Shown: positions 46,985-54,687 of the stretch, one piece after another
Layout: every line of letters begins with the position of its first letter
Numbering within the stretch: the first letter of the stretch is position 1
Assembly (NCBI GenBank): GCA_020632875.1
Contig: JACKET010000016.1
Coordinates: forward strand, 1-64,000
Source of the DNA: Alphaproteobacteria bacterium
GTDB taxonomy: Bacteria; Myxococcota_A; UBA796; GCA-2862545
Direction of reading: 5' to 3'
DNA: 64,000 nt
Notes under the pieces: model-generated
What the model was told of the DNA's origin: nothing
What the model saw: only the letters and a program-made list of their open reading frames with translations
The model's database searches: none
Program-made: the position numbers and the translations under genes

Positions 46985-47830
46985 ATGCGACTGTCGATGG
47001 CGTGGCTCGACACGCTCTGGCTGCAGGTGACGGGCACGGTGTGCAACATCGCGTGCCGGCACTGCTTCATCAGCTGCGGCCCCAAGGTCCGCAAGCACGA
47101 CTACATGACGGTCGAGCAGTGCCAGGCCGCGCTCGACAGCGCGAAGTCCGAGGGGCTGCGCGCGATCTGGTTCACGGGCGGCGAGCCGTTCCTGCACCCC
47201 GACATCCTCGAGCTGATGGATGCCGCGCTCGAGGTCGGTCCGCTGGGCGTGCTGACGAACGGCATGCTGATCGACGACGCGCTGGCCGCCGCGATCGGCG
47301 AGCGCTTCCGCAATGCGCCCTACAACCTCGAGATCCGCGTGTCCCTCGACGGCTGCACGGCCGAGCAGAACGACCGCATCCGCGGCAAGGGCGTGTTCGA
47401 TGCAGCCTGCGCGGGCCTGCGCCGGCTCGCCGAGAACGGGGTCCCCGCGCTGGTCGCGGTCAGCCTGGTCGACGACGACGCGATGGATCAGGCCCGGCTC
47501 GTCGAGGTCCTCACGGGGCTCGGGCTCGAACGGCCCCGCATCAAGTGGATCCCGGCATTCCGCATCGGCCGGGAGGAGCGCCGCGGCCGCGGGTACGAGG
47601 CCTGGGAGATGCTGACGCCCGAAGACGTGGCTCACCCCGAGACCCCACACCGCCTGCAGTGCGGCACCTCGCGCACCGTCACCAGCAATGGCGTGTGGCC
47701 GTGCCCGATCCTCATCAACGAGCCCGACTTCCGGCTCGCCGACTCGCTCGACGCGGCACTCGGTCCGCACCGGGTCGATCACAAGGCCTGCTACACCTGC
47801 TACGTGGAGGGGTTCTCGTGCTCGACGTGA
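46985..47830 (+). CDS. Radical SAM protein with SPASM-like C-terminus
   Basis: A 281-aa radical S-adenosylmethionine enzyme. The cluster motif CxxxCxxC is Cys20, Cys24 and Cys27 (GTVCNIACRHCFISCG). The SAM-binding GGEP motif is in WFTGGEPFLHPD. The C-terminal end (QCGTSRTVTSNGVWPCPI, then HKACYTCYVEGFSC) has Cys residues spaced like an auxiliary-cluster SPASM/twitch region. Substrate unknown. ATG 46985 is used; a longer start at 46904 overlaps the divergent TerB-like promoter and lacks similarity. It overlaps the following phosphoesterase gene by 13 bases. Confidence 0.82.
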   Translation: MRLSMAWLDTLWLQVTGTVCNIACRHCFISCGPKVRKHDYMTVEQCQAALDSAKSEGLRAIWFTGGEPFLHPDILELMDAALEVGPLGVLTNGMLIDDALAAAIGERFRNAPYNLEIRVSLDGCTAEQNDRIRGKGVFDAACAGLRRLAENGVPALVAVSLVDDDAMDQARLVEVLTGLGLERPRIKWIPAFRIGREERRGRGYEAWEMLTPEDVAHPETPHRLQCGTSRTVTSNGVWPCPILINEPDFRLADSLDAALGPHRVDHKACYTCYVEGFSCST

Positions 47831-48621
47831 CCTCCGAGCACCGCAAGGTCGCGCTGTTCGGCGGCTCCTACAACAACTGGAAGGCCACCGAGGCCGTGCT
47901 GGCCGACGCGAAGCGCCGCGGCTGCGACGGCGTCTGGTTCCTCGGCGACGTGGGTGGCTTCGGCCCGCACCCCGACCGCACGGCCGAGGTCCTGCGGTCG
48001 GCCGAGCTCGGGCTCGTGCAGGGCAACTACGACGACAGCGTCGGCAGCTCGCGCGAAGACTGCGCCTGCGGCTACACCGACCCGCGCGACAACCACTTCG
48101 CGCAGATCTCGTACGACTACACGCTCGCGAACACCCACGCCGAGCACCGCGCGTGGCTCGCGGCGATGCCGGCCTCCGCGCGCATCCGGGTCGGCGAGAA
48201 GACCGTGCACCTGTGCCACGGCTCCCCGCGGCAGGTGAACGAGTTCCTGTGGGAGAGCACGACGCCCGCCGGGTTCGTCGAGCACCTGTGCAACCGCTAC
48301 GAGACCGATCTCCTGGCCTGCACGCACACCGGCATCCACTGGGAGCGGCGCCTCGCCGACGGCCGGGGCCTCGTGAACGTCGGTGCGGTCGGGCGTCCCG
48401 CGAACGACGGGCGCCAGAACGTCTGGTACGCCGTGCTCGAGTGGGTCGACGGCCGCGTCCGCACCGAGCTCGTGCCGCTCGAGTACGACTGGGAGGCCGT
48501 GGTCGCCGAGATGCGCGCCGAGGGCCTCCCCGAGGAGTTCGTCGAGACGCTGGCCACGGGCTGGTGGACGACCTGTCTCGAGATCCTGCCCGCCCGCGAG
48601 AGGGTGGCCGGTCGCTTCTGA
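47818..48621 (+). CDS. Metallophosphoesterase-like protein (degenerate first motif)
   Basis: A 267-aa protein of the calcineurin-like phosphoesterase fold. GDVGGFGPHPDRTAEVL (motif II), VQGNYDDSVG (a GNxD-type motif III), CHGSPRQ and LACTHTGIHW (in place of GHTH) follow the YfcE/ApaH-like order. The first metal motif, normally DxHGN, reads GGSYNNWKA, so two ligands are missing. It may bind one metal or have lost activity. GTG 47818 is favoured because GGAGG lies 7 bases upstream; GTG 47827 is possible. Tight overlap with the radical SAM gene suggests joint function. Confidence 0.75.
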   Translation: MLDVTSEHRKVALFGGSYNNWKATEAVLADAKRRGCDGVWFLGDVGGFGPHPDRTAEVLRSAELGLVQGNYDDSVGSSREDCACGYTDPRDNHFAQISYDYTLANTHAEHRAWLAAMPASARIRVGEKTVHLCHGSPRQVNEFLWESTTPAGFVEHLCNRYETDLLACTHTGIHWERRLADGRGLVNVGAVGRPANDGRQNVWYAVLEWVDGRVRTELVPLEYDWEAVVAEMRAEGLPEEFVETLATGWWTTCLEILPARERVAGRF

Positions 48622-48659
48622 AGAGGGCATACAAGGCGCTCCCCGCTCACGGAGTCCCC

Positions 48660-49472
48660 ATGCGCCGGCTTTCCCTCGTCCTCCTGCTCGTCGCCTGCAA
48701 GTACAACGGCGACAGCGACGAGTCCGACGAGCCCACGACCCCGATCTGCGACGGGCGCCAGCAGGCCGAAGAGAGCGAGATCGACGCGCCGTTCGACCAG
48801 GATGGCGACGGCTTCTTCGACGCCAGCAATCCCGACTGCGCCGCCGCGTGGCTGCCGAACCAGCTCGACTGCGACGACTCGAACCCCGAGGTGAACCCCT
48901 CGGCGTTCGAGATCCCGTGCAACGGGATCGACGAAGACTGCCGCGACGCGAGCCCCGACAATGCCGACAACGACGGCGACGGGGTGGGGGTGTGCGACGA
49001 CTGCGACGACCAGCGCGCGAACGTGAACCCGAACCAGCCCGAGACGTGCTGGGACGGCCTCGACAACGACTGCGATGGCATCCAGGACAACGACTGCGGC
49101 GAAGACTACAACGGCGTCTGGTCGATCACGCCGAACGACATCAACCACAACTGCTCGTTCGCCGGCCAGCCCCTCGTGAACCTCGACTTCAACGAGCTCA
49201 ACGTCGTGTGGTTCCCGCCGAACATGACGGTCAGCTCGGCGACCTCGAGCCAGCCGAGCGCGATGGACGGCACGGTCGACCCGTCCTCCGGGGTGTACCA
49301 CCTCGAGGCGACCGTGGGCGGCCCGGGCTCGTGCGTCGAGACCTACACGATGGATGGCACGTTCACGAGCGCCGACACGATGCAGGGCACCTTCACCTAC
49401 CGCTTCCAGGGCATCTGCCTCGGCTGCGCCGTCCCGCTCACGTCGGTCGATTTCACCGCGCTCAAGCAGTAG
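48660..49472 (+). CDS. Lipoprotein with repeated putative metal-binding motifs
   Basis: A 270-aa outer-surface or periplasmic lipoprotein. The signal is RRLSLVLLLVACKYN, with the Cys as lipidation site. Residues 40-140 carry three Asp-rich, Cys-containing motifs of the 'putative metal-binding' type (LDCDDSNPEVNPSAFEI with CNGIDEDC, CDDCDDQRANVNPNQPETC, DGLDNDCDGIQDNDC), which probably bind calcium. The C-terminal 125 residues are beta-rich with no assigned family. GGAG lies 5 bases before the ATG. The same motif appears in the EndA lipoprotein at 19130. Such proteins are numerous in Myxococcota. Confidence 0.82.
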   Translation: MRRLSLVLLLVACKYNGDSDESDEPTTPICDGRQQAEESEIDAPFDQDGDGFFDASNPDCAAAWLPNQLDCDDSNPEVNPSAFEIPCNGIDEDCRDASPDNADNDGDGVGVCDDCDDQRANVNPNQPETCWDGLDNDCDGIQDNDCGEDYNGVWSITPNDINHNCSFAGQPLVNLDFNELNVVWFPPNMTVSSATSSQPSAMDGTVDPSSGVYHLEATVGGPGSCVETYTMDGTFTSADTMQGTFTYRFQGICLGCAVPLTSVDFTALKQ

Positions 49473-49555
49473 CTCGGAATCGGTGAGGGGATCGCGCCTC
49501 CCCGGGCGTTGATGAGAGGACGGCGTACGAGAGGCCGTCATCCCGGGGGGGAACC

Positions 49556-49735
49556 ATGATCACGTCCGTCCGTGAGGCGTTCGTCTACTTCATCGCATCC
49601 GGCGCGTCGGTCCTCGCGTTGGGCCTCGTCGCCGCGACGTTGGTGTTTCCGCGCGCGTCCGAGCCCGAGGTGCGGGCACGCGATTTCGAGAGCACCGGGC
49701 ATGTGTACGTCGAAAGCGAGACTTCGCGACCTTGA
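49556..49735 (+). CDS. Small membrane protein (59 aa)
   Basis: ATG at 49556 is preceded by GGGGGGGA and opens a 59-residue frame: MITSVREAFVYFIASGASVL, then a hydrophobic stretch ending at LVFP and a polar, acidic tail. One transmembrane helix spans about residues 9-31, with the N-terminus probably inside. No family is recognised. The strong ribosome binding site, the membrane helix and the lack of any other gene here argue that it is real. A hairpin lies 60 bases downstream of its stop. Confidence 0.5.
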   Translation: MITSVREAFVYFIASGASVLALGLVAATLVFPRASEPEVRARDFESTGHVYVESETSRP

Positions 49736-49794
49736 GTCGCGTGTGATTCCGATGTGATTGCTGTGGCAACGCAGAGGGGCGAAACTCGGATCAG

Positions 49795-49846
49795 CTGGAA
49801 GGTGGGGACTGATTCCCCCCCCCTTTATTGGTCCCCGCCTTTCCAG
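49795..49846. terminator. Long hairpin between convergent genes
   Basis: CTGGAAGGTGGGGACT (49795-49810) pairs with GTCCCCGCCTTTCCAG (49831-49846) through 14-15 bp with one bulge. The 20-base loop holds a C run and TTTATTG. The place, between the small membrane gene and the convergent lipoprotein gene, suits a bidirectional terminator, though no T tract follows the stem. Confidence 0.5.
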
Positions 49847-49882
49847 CGGCACCCCTGACGGGTCACGAGCGCGAGCTCCTCG

Positions 49883-50701
49883 TCAGAACGTCGCGTCGAT
49901 GGTGAATGTCCGCTCGTACAGCGTGACCTGGACGCGGCACGTCGGCGGGCCCTGCTTCTGGACGAGGGTGAACGGGTTGGTGCCCTCGGCCCGCTCGCGG
50001 ACGGTGCAGCCGTCGTCGAGCGACTCGAACCGCGGCCCGGGGGAGCGGATCCAGGGGACGCGGCCGTCGGCGATACGGACCGTGAGCGTCGCGCCCTCCG
50101 TGCTCCAGGACTCGAAGCCGGGGGCCACCTCGATCGACCAGGGCTGCCCGGGCACCGCGAAGACGCCCGGCTCCATCGACTTGAAGCGCACCAGCGTGAA
50201 GCCGGGCAGGCCGCCATGCTCGATCGACGCGTGCTCCGGGACGGGGACGTCGATGCCCTCGGCGATCAGCGGGTGCCCATCGGCGTCGAAGTGATGGACC
50301 GCGAAGCTGTGCTGCGTGCCGGCCAGCACGAGCAGATCGCCCGTCACGGGCGCTTCGTTCGCGCGCCACTCGGTTCGTGCGGAGGGGCGGACCCGGAGGT
50401 CGCGGGTGGCGCTCGAGACCTGCCCGCGGAGCTCGCCGGTCGCCGTGATCCGCGTGGACCCCTCGGACACGGCGATCAGCAGGCCGTCCTCGACCTTCGC
50501 GACGGCCGGATCCGCGGTCGTGAAGGCGGCATCGGCGACGGTCGGTCGCTCGCGGTCCTCGGGACGCAGGCGGGCGACGAGGCGCACGGGCACCTTCGCG
50601 CCCACGGCGAGTGGGTCTTCGAGCGGGGAGCGCTCGTGGGCGTAGCGGATGTCGAACCGCGGCTCGGACGTTCCGCAGGCGGCGAGGGCGAAGAGGATCA
50701 A
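49883..50701 (-). CDS. Hypothetical lipoprotein
   Basis: A 272-aa protein that begins MILFALAACGTSEP, a very short lipoprotein signal with the Cys at position 9. The rest is beta-rich, with two possible Ig-like (Big-2-type) segments, for example TTADPAVAKVEDGLLIAVSE followed by GSTRITATGEL. No enzyme motif. The signal is so short that an upstream start might exist, but an intrinsic-terminator hairpin (50722-50752) lies just before it, leaving little room. It is downstream of the act operon and may depend on read-through. Confidence 0.65.
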   Translation of the reverse strand: MILFALAACGTSEPRFDIRYAHERSPLEDPLAVGAKVPVRLVARLRPEDRERPTVADAAFTTADPAVAKVEDGLLIAVSEGSTRITATGELRGQVSSATRDLRVRPSARTEWRANEAPVTGDLLVLAGTQHSFAVHHFDADGHPLIAEGIDVPVPEHASIEHGGLPGFTLVRFKSMEPGVFAVPGQPWSIEVAPGFESWSTEGATLTVRIADGRVPWIRSPGPRFESLDDGCTVRERAEGTNPFTLVQKQGPPTCRVQVTLYERTFTIDATF

Positions 50702-50721
50702 AGCAGGTCCTGAGACGAAAG

Positions 50722-50752
50722 AGCCCCGCGCGCACGAAGCGGGCGGGGCTCG
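50722..50752 (-). terminator. Intrinsic terminator of the act operon
   Basis: On the minus strand GAGCCCCGC (50752-50744) and GCGGGGCTC (50730-50722) form a perfect 9-bp stem with a 13-base loop, followed by TTTCGTCT. It lies 19 bases beyond the actF stop codon and fits a Rho-independent terminator. The downstream lipoprotein gene starts right after it. Confidence 0.75.
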
Positions 50753-50770
50753 GTCACCGGCGGAGGCCGG

Positions 50771-52153
50771 TCAGTGGGCGTGGTGCGCGTCGAGGCTGTG
50801 GACGTGCTGATCCCACGGGTGGTCGCCGAGGTGCGGGTCGCTCGTGACGAGCGGCGGGATCCGCGCGAGCACGTTGCTCACGACGAGGGTGATGAGGCCG
50901 ACGAAGCCGAGCCACACGCCGACGTGGAGCACGAGGAAGTGCGTGGTCGGGAAGGTGTCGCTCACGTCGGGGTACACCTGCGGCATCACGATCAGGCTGC
51001 GCTCCATGAACATCCCGAACAGGATGAGCGAGCAGATCGCCACGAACGGCCAGCGCATCTTCTTCACACCGCGCGAGAGCAGGATGGTGAAGGGCGCCAC
51101 GAAGCACAGGATCGGCACCGTCTGGGCCATCCAGCGCCAGGCGGTGAGGCCGCCCTCCTCGCCGCCGATGCGGACGAGGAAGAACTGCGTCTCTTCGGGC
51201 ATGTTCGCGTACCAGACCGGCAGGAGCTGGGCGAACAGGGTGTACGCCCAGAACATGCAGGCGGCGAGCATGAGCTTGCCGAGGTCGTGGGTGACCTTGG
51301 GCTTGATCCAGTCGCCGAGGTTCAGCCAGTCGCGGGCGAGCATCGAGGTGACGCCGACGGCGCAGAAGCCCGTCCACACGCAGCTCACGAAGACCCAGCC
51401 GCCGAACATGTTCGTGTACCACCAGGGCTCGAGGCTCATGAGCAGGTCGAACGCGAGGAAGCTGAACACGAGGGCGTAGGCGAGGCCGATCATCCAGAAG
51501 AGCGTGCTCTGCACGGCCTGGCCGGCCTCGGACGCGCGCTTCACGTTGCTCTGGCCGCCGATGAAGCTGTTCCACCAGCCCGGAGCCTTCTTGCCGAGCC
51601 GCTCCTGGGCCTGGAGCATGTCCGGGCCGAGCGAGGCGCGAAGGTAGACGAAGTCGAGGATCATCAGGATGAGCAGGCCGCCGAGCTGACGGGCGATGAA
51701 GAAGCCCGGGGTCAGCCAGATCGGCTTGCTGCGCCACGTCGCCGCGACGTTGTGCGGCTCGATGCTGATGTGCTCGATCGGGGCGAGCGGCGTGGGGTGC
51801 CACTTGTAGATCCCGAGCCCGCCGAAGAGGAGGAAGCCCGCGAGCAGCACGTAGAGCACCGGGAGCACGAACCAGAAGGACTCGGCGATGCGCTTGATCG
51901 GGCGGCCCCACCGACCCCACGTGCCCGTGAGGATGATGGAGAGCATGAACGCGCCCTGGCAGAGGCCGATCGACCAGAACAGGCCGACCAGGATGGCGCC
52001 CCAGGTGGGAGCCGCGCCGGCGACCGCGAAGCCGTAGCCCGCGGCGACGAGCCCGATGACCACGAGCAGGCCGCCGACCCCCATCACGATGCCGGGGACC
52101 TTGCGGTCGGCGATGCCGTCGATGACGACGTTGATGTCCGGATGGGCGCTCAT
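50771..52153 (-). CDS. actF: Alternative complex III quinol-binding membrane subunit ActF
   Basis: Integral-membrane subunit of alternative complex III (ACIII), a quinol:cytochrome c (or HiPIP) oxidoreductase that takes the place of cytochrome bc1. The 460-aa protein has about ten spans and is related to the NrfD-like ActC. The LTGTWGRWGRPIKRIAESFW loop and SLEPWWYTNMFGGWVFVSC segment are typical of ActF. It has a His-rich end (DQHVHSLDAHHAH). The ATG overlaps the actE stop (ATGA). Last gene of the operon, followed by an intrinsic terminator. Confidence 0.92.
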   Translation of the reverse strand: MSAHPDINVVIDGIADRKVPGIVMGVGGLLVVIGLVAAGYGFAVAGAAPTWGAILVGLFWSIGLCQGAFMLSIILTGTWGRWGRPIKRIAESFWFVLPVLYVLLAGFLLFGGLGIYKWHPTPLAPIEHISIEPHNVAATWRSKPIWLTPGFFIARQLGGLLILMILDFVYLRASLGPDMLQAQERLGKKAPGWWNSFIGGQSNVKRASEAGQAVQSTLFWMIGLAYALVFSFLAFDLLMSLEPWWYTNMFGGWVFVSCVWTGFCAVGVTSMLARDWLNLGDWIKPKVTHDLGKLMLAACMFWAYTLFAQLLPVWYANMPEETQFFLVRIGGEEGGLTAWRWMAQTVPILCFVAPFTILLSRGVKKMRWPFVAICSLILFGMFMERSLIVMPQVYPDVSDTFPTTHFLVLHVGVWLGFVGLITLVVSNVLARIPPLVTSDPHLGDHPWDQHVHSLDAHHAH

Positions 52154-52707
52154 TGGGGCTCCACGGGGGCCGGAGGGGTGTAGCTGGCCTGGGGCAGCGT
52201 GCGGGCGTAGTGCACGAGCGACCACATCTCGGTGTCGTTCATGGCGTACGCGTACGACGGCATGAGCCCGAAGCCATTGCGGATCGTGAGGTAGAGGCGG
52301 CCGTCGGGGATGGCCTTGAGGCGACCGTTGGCGCCGCCGAGCATCGCGATGCCGGGGTACTGCTTGCTCACCGGGCCGAGCTCGGTGCCGGTGCCGTGGC
52401 ACGGCGCGCAGTAGACCTGGAACATCTTCTTGCCGGTGGCGAGCGACTGCTCGTTCTTCTCGACGGGGTTCGTCAGGGCGTTGCCCTCGGGCGTGCCGAG
52501 GACCCAGTTCTGACGGTAGGCGTTCGGCGACAGCTCGTTCGCCTGGGCCACGACCCCCTCGGGGAGCGGCGTCATCTCGCGCTCGTAGGCCTTCACGGTC
52601 TGGGCATCGGCCATGTCGATGTCCCAGGGGAGGCCGAACGCGACGGTCGACGTGAGCGCGAGGAAGCCCATCAGGCCGGCTGCCTTGATGAAGTGCTGCT
52701 TACGCAT
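52150..52707 (-). CDS. actE: Alternative complex III monohaem cytochrome c ActE
   Basis: Periplasmic-side c-type cytochrome subunit of ACIII, 185 aa. A signal or anchor segment (FIKAAGLMGFLALTSTVAFG) is followed by one haem-binding motif, CAPCH (VYCAPCHGTGTELG), with a distal Met probably in GFGLMPSYAYAM. This is the monohaem ActE of the family. The ATG lies inside the end of actD (8-base overlap). It may carry electrons from the pentahaem ActA to the terminal oxidase or a soluble carrier. Confidence 0.92.
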   Translation of the reverse strand: MRKQHFIKAAGLMGFLALTSTVAFGLPWDIDMADAQTVKAYEREMTPLPEGVVAQANELSPNAYRQNWVLGTPEGNALTNPVEKNEQSLATGKKMFQVYCAPCHGTGTELGPVSKQYPGIAMLGGANGRLKAIPDGRLYLTIRNGFGLMPSYAYAMNDTEMWSLVHYARTLPQASYTPPAPVEPQ

Positions 52708-53266
52708 GGTTGGGGACCTCGTAGATGGTGTCGGCACCGGTCGTGACCTCGACAGCACCGGCTCCCGTGAGGATCTCGGTGATGCGCTGCTGGTCGGCGA
52801 CGGGCGCGCCGGTGAACACGATGCCGAAGCTCGAGTCGGTGACCCGCGGGTCCTGGATGGCGCGGTCGAGGAAGAAGCCCGGCAGGCCGCAGTGCACGAT
52901 GGCGCCGAGCGTCGTGAAGAGCGCGCCACCGAGGATGGTGCACTCGAACATGACGACCGCGTACGGCACGAGGGCCACGACGGGCTTGCCGCCCGGCAGG
53001 ATCATCGGCCACTGCGACGCCGTGAGCGACGTGAGCAGCAGGCCGGTGGTGAGGCCGGTGACGGCGCCGGTCAGGGTCCACCAGCGGACGGGGGAGGGCT
53101 GACCCTCGTAGATGATCTCTTCGATCTCGTGGCGGGGCAGGGGAGCCATGACGGTCCAGCCCGTGATCCCGGCCTTCTTCAGGCGGTCGATGCCCGTGAG
53201 GAGGCAGTCGAGGTGCTCGTAGATGGCCTTGATGCGGATGCTCGAAGGCGCAGTCGCGGCGCTCAT
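52700..53266 (-). CDS. actD: Alternative complex III subunit ActD (DUF3341)
   Basis: A 188-aa ACIII subunit with two membrane helices (residues about 63-85 and 98-120: LTGAVTGLTTGLLLTSLTAS and LVPYAVVMFECTILGGALFT). The sequence around APLPRHEIEEIIYEGQPSPV followed by RWWTLTGA is characteristic of DUF3341/ActD. It carries no cofactor. In known structures it supports the ActC-ActF membrane core. The ATG overlaps the actC stop (ATGA) and its end overlaps actE. Confidence 0.92.
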   Translation of the reverse strand: MSAATAPSSIRIKAIYEHLDCLLTGIDRLKKAGITGWTVMAPLPRHEIEEIIYEGQPSPVRWWTLTGAVTGLTTGLLLTSLTASQWPMILPGGKPVVALVPYAVVMFECTILGGALFTTLGAIVHCGLPGFFLDRAIQDPRVTDSSFGIVFTGAPVADQQRITEILTGAGAVEVTTGADTIYEVPNHA

Positions 53267-54627
53267 TTGGCCTCCAGGGAGCCCTTCACGGGCGGCGGGA
53301 TCATCTCCTTGATCTCGGTGATGGCGACTGCGGGGAGGGTCTTGCAGAAGAGCAGGAACCAGGTGCAGAACCAGCCGGCGCTACCCGCGAGGATCCCCCA
53401 CTCGACCCAGCTCGGCCAGTAGAACCACCAGGTCGCGGGATCGAAGTTGTGGGCGAGGGAGCTGACGATGATGTTGAAGCGCTCCATCCACATGCCGACG
53501 TTGATGATGGCGGCGATGATGAACAGGGCCCAGGGGTTGCGGCGGACCTTGGTGATGTACCAGGGCAGCGGCGCGAGGCAGTTGCAGAAGACCATCAGGT
53601 AGAAGGCCCAGCCGTAGTCTGCGCTCGGGTCGGCACGCCAGAAGAAGATGGCCTGCTCGTAGGGGTTCTGGCTGTACCAGCCCACGAAGTACTCCATCCC
53701 GTACGCGTAGGAGAGGATGGCGCTCGTGAGCACGCACATCTTCGCGAGGTTCTCGAAGTGCCAGGTGTTGACGTACTTGTGCCAGTTGAAGGCGTACGTC
53801 ATCGGCATGAGCAGCGAGATGACCATCGCGCAGCCCGAGAGGATGGCGCCGGCGACGAAGTAGGGCGGGAAGATGGTGCTGTGCCAGCCGGCGGTGTTGG
53901 CCATCGCGAAGTCCCAGGAGACGACGCTGTGCACGGAGAGCACGAGCGGCGCGGCGAGGGCGGCGAAGAAGCCGTACGCGGCCATGTAGTGGTGCCACTG
54001 GCGATGCGTGCCGCGCCAGCCGAGCGAGAGCAGGCCGTAGATGCGGCGCACGAGGCCCTTGCTGTGGTCGCGGAAGATCGCGATGTCGGGCACGAGGCCG
54101 ACGTAGAAGAAGATGGCCGAGACCGTGAAGTAGGTCGAGATGGCGAACACGTCCCACATGAGCGGGGACTTGAAGTTCATCCACAGCTGCCGCTGGTTCG
54201 GGTACGGGAAGAACCAGTAGTTCTGCCAGACGCGCCCGAGGTGGAGCACCGGGAACAGCAGCGCGGTCATGACCGCGAAGACCGTCATGGCCTCGGAGGC
54301 GCGGTAGACGCCGGTACGCCAGCGCGACCGCACCAGGAAGAGGATGGCGGAGATCAGCGTGCCCGCGTGGCCGATGCCGACCCAGAACACGAACGTGACG
54401 ATGTACACGCCCCACATCGTGGGGTGCGTGATGTTCGCCACGCCCATGCCCCACCGGATCTGCATGTACCAGCACCACCCGCCGAAGAGCATCACGGAGA
54501 TGGAGGTGGCCAGCAGGGCCAGGTAGGCCACGGAGGGCTTCAGCAGGACGCGGATGATGTCCCGGTTCGCCGCCCCGTAGCTGTCGGGGCGGTTGGGTTC
54601 ACCGCTGGTGTAGACGTCGGTTGCCAC
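53263..54627 (-). CDS. actC: Alternative complex III NrfD-like quinol-oxidising subunit ActC
   Basis: NrfD/PsrC-family membrane protein of 454 aa with about ten spans; it holds the quinol site of ACIII beside the ActB iron-sulfur chain. Segments such as THPTMWGVYIVTFVFWVGIG and HAGTLISAILFLVRSRWRTG, and AAYGFFAALAAPLVLSVHSV followed by VSWDFAM, are typical. His residues in VGIGHAGTL and VLSVHSVVS lie near the quinol pocket in related proteins. Gap to actB is 60 bases; overlap with actD is 4 bases. Confidence 0.94.
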   Translation of the reverse strand: MATDVYTSGEPNRPDSYGAANRDIIRVLLKPSVAYLALLATSISVMLFGGWCWYMQIRWGMGVANITHPTMWGVYIVTFVFWVGIGHAGTLISAILFLVRSRWRTGVYRASEAMTVFAVMTALLFPVLHLGRVWQNYWFFPYPNQRQLWMNFKSPLMWDVFAISTYFTVSAIFFYVGLVPDIAIFRDHSKGLVRRIYGLLSLGWRGTHRQWHHYMAAYGFFAALAAPLVLSVHSVVSWDFAMANTAGWHSTIFPPYFVAGAILSGCAMVISLLMPMTYAFNWHKYVNTWHFENLAKMCVLTSAILSYAYGMEYFVGWYSQNPYEQAIFFWRADPSADYGWAFYLMVFCNCLAPLPWYITKVRRNPWALFIIAAIINVGMWMERFNIIVSSLAHNFDPATWWFYWPSWVEWGILAGSAGWFCTWFLLFCKTLPAVAITEIKEMIPPPVKGSLEAK

Positions 54628-54687
54628 CTTGAAGTCTCCTGAATGGAATCACGCCCGGAGGCGCGGTGGGCTGTACCTGGAAAGGGA

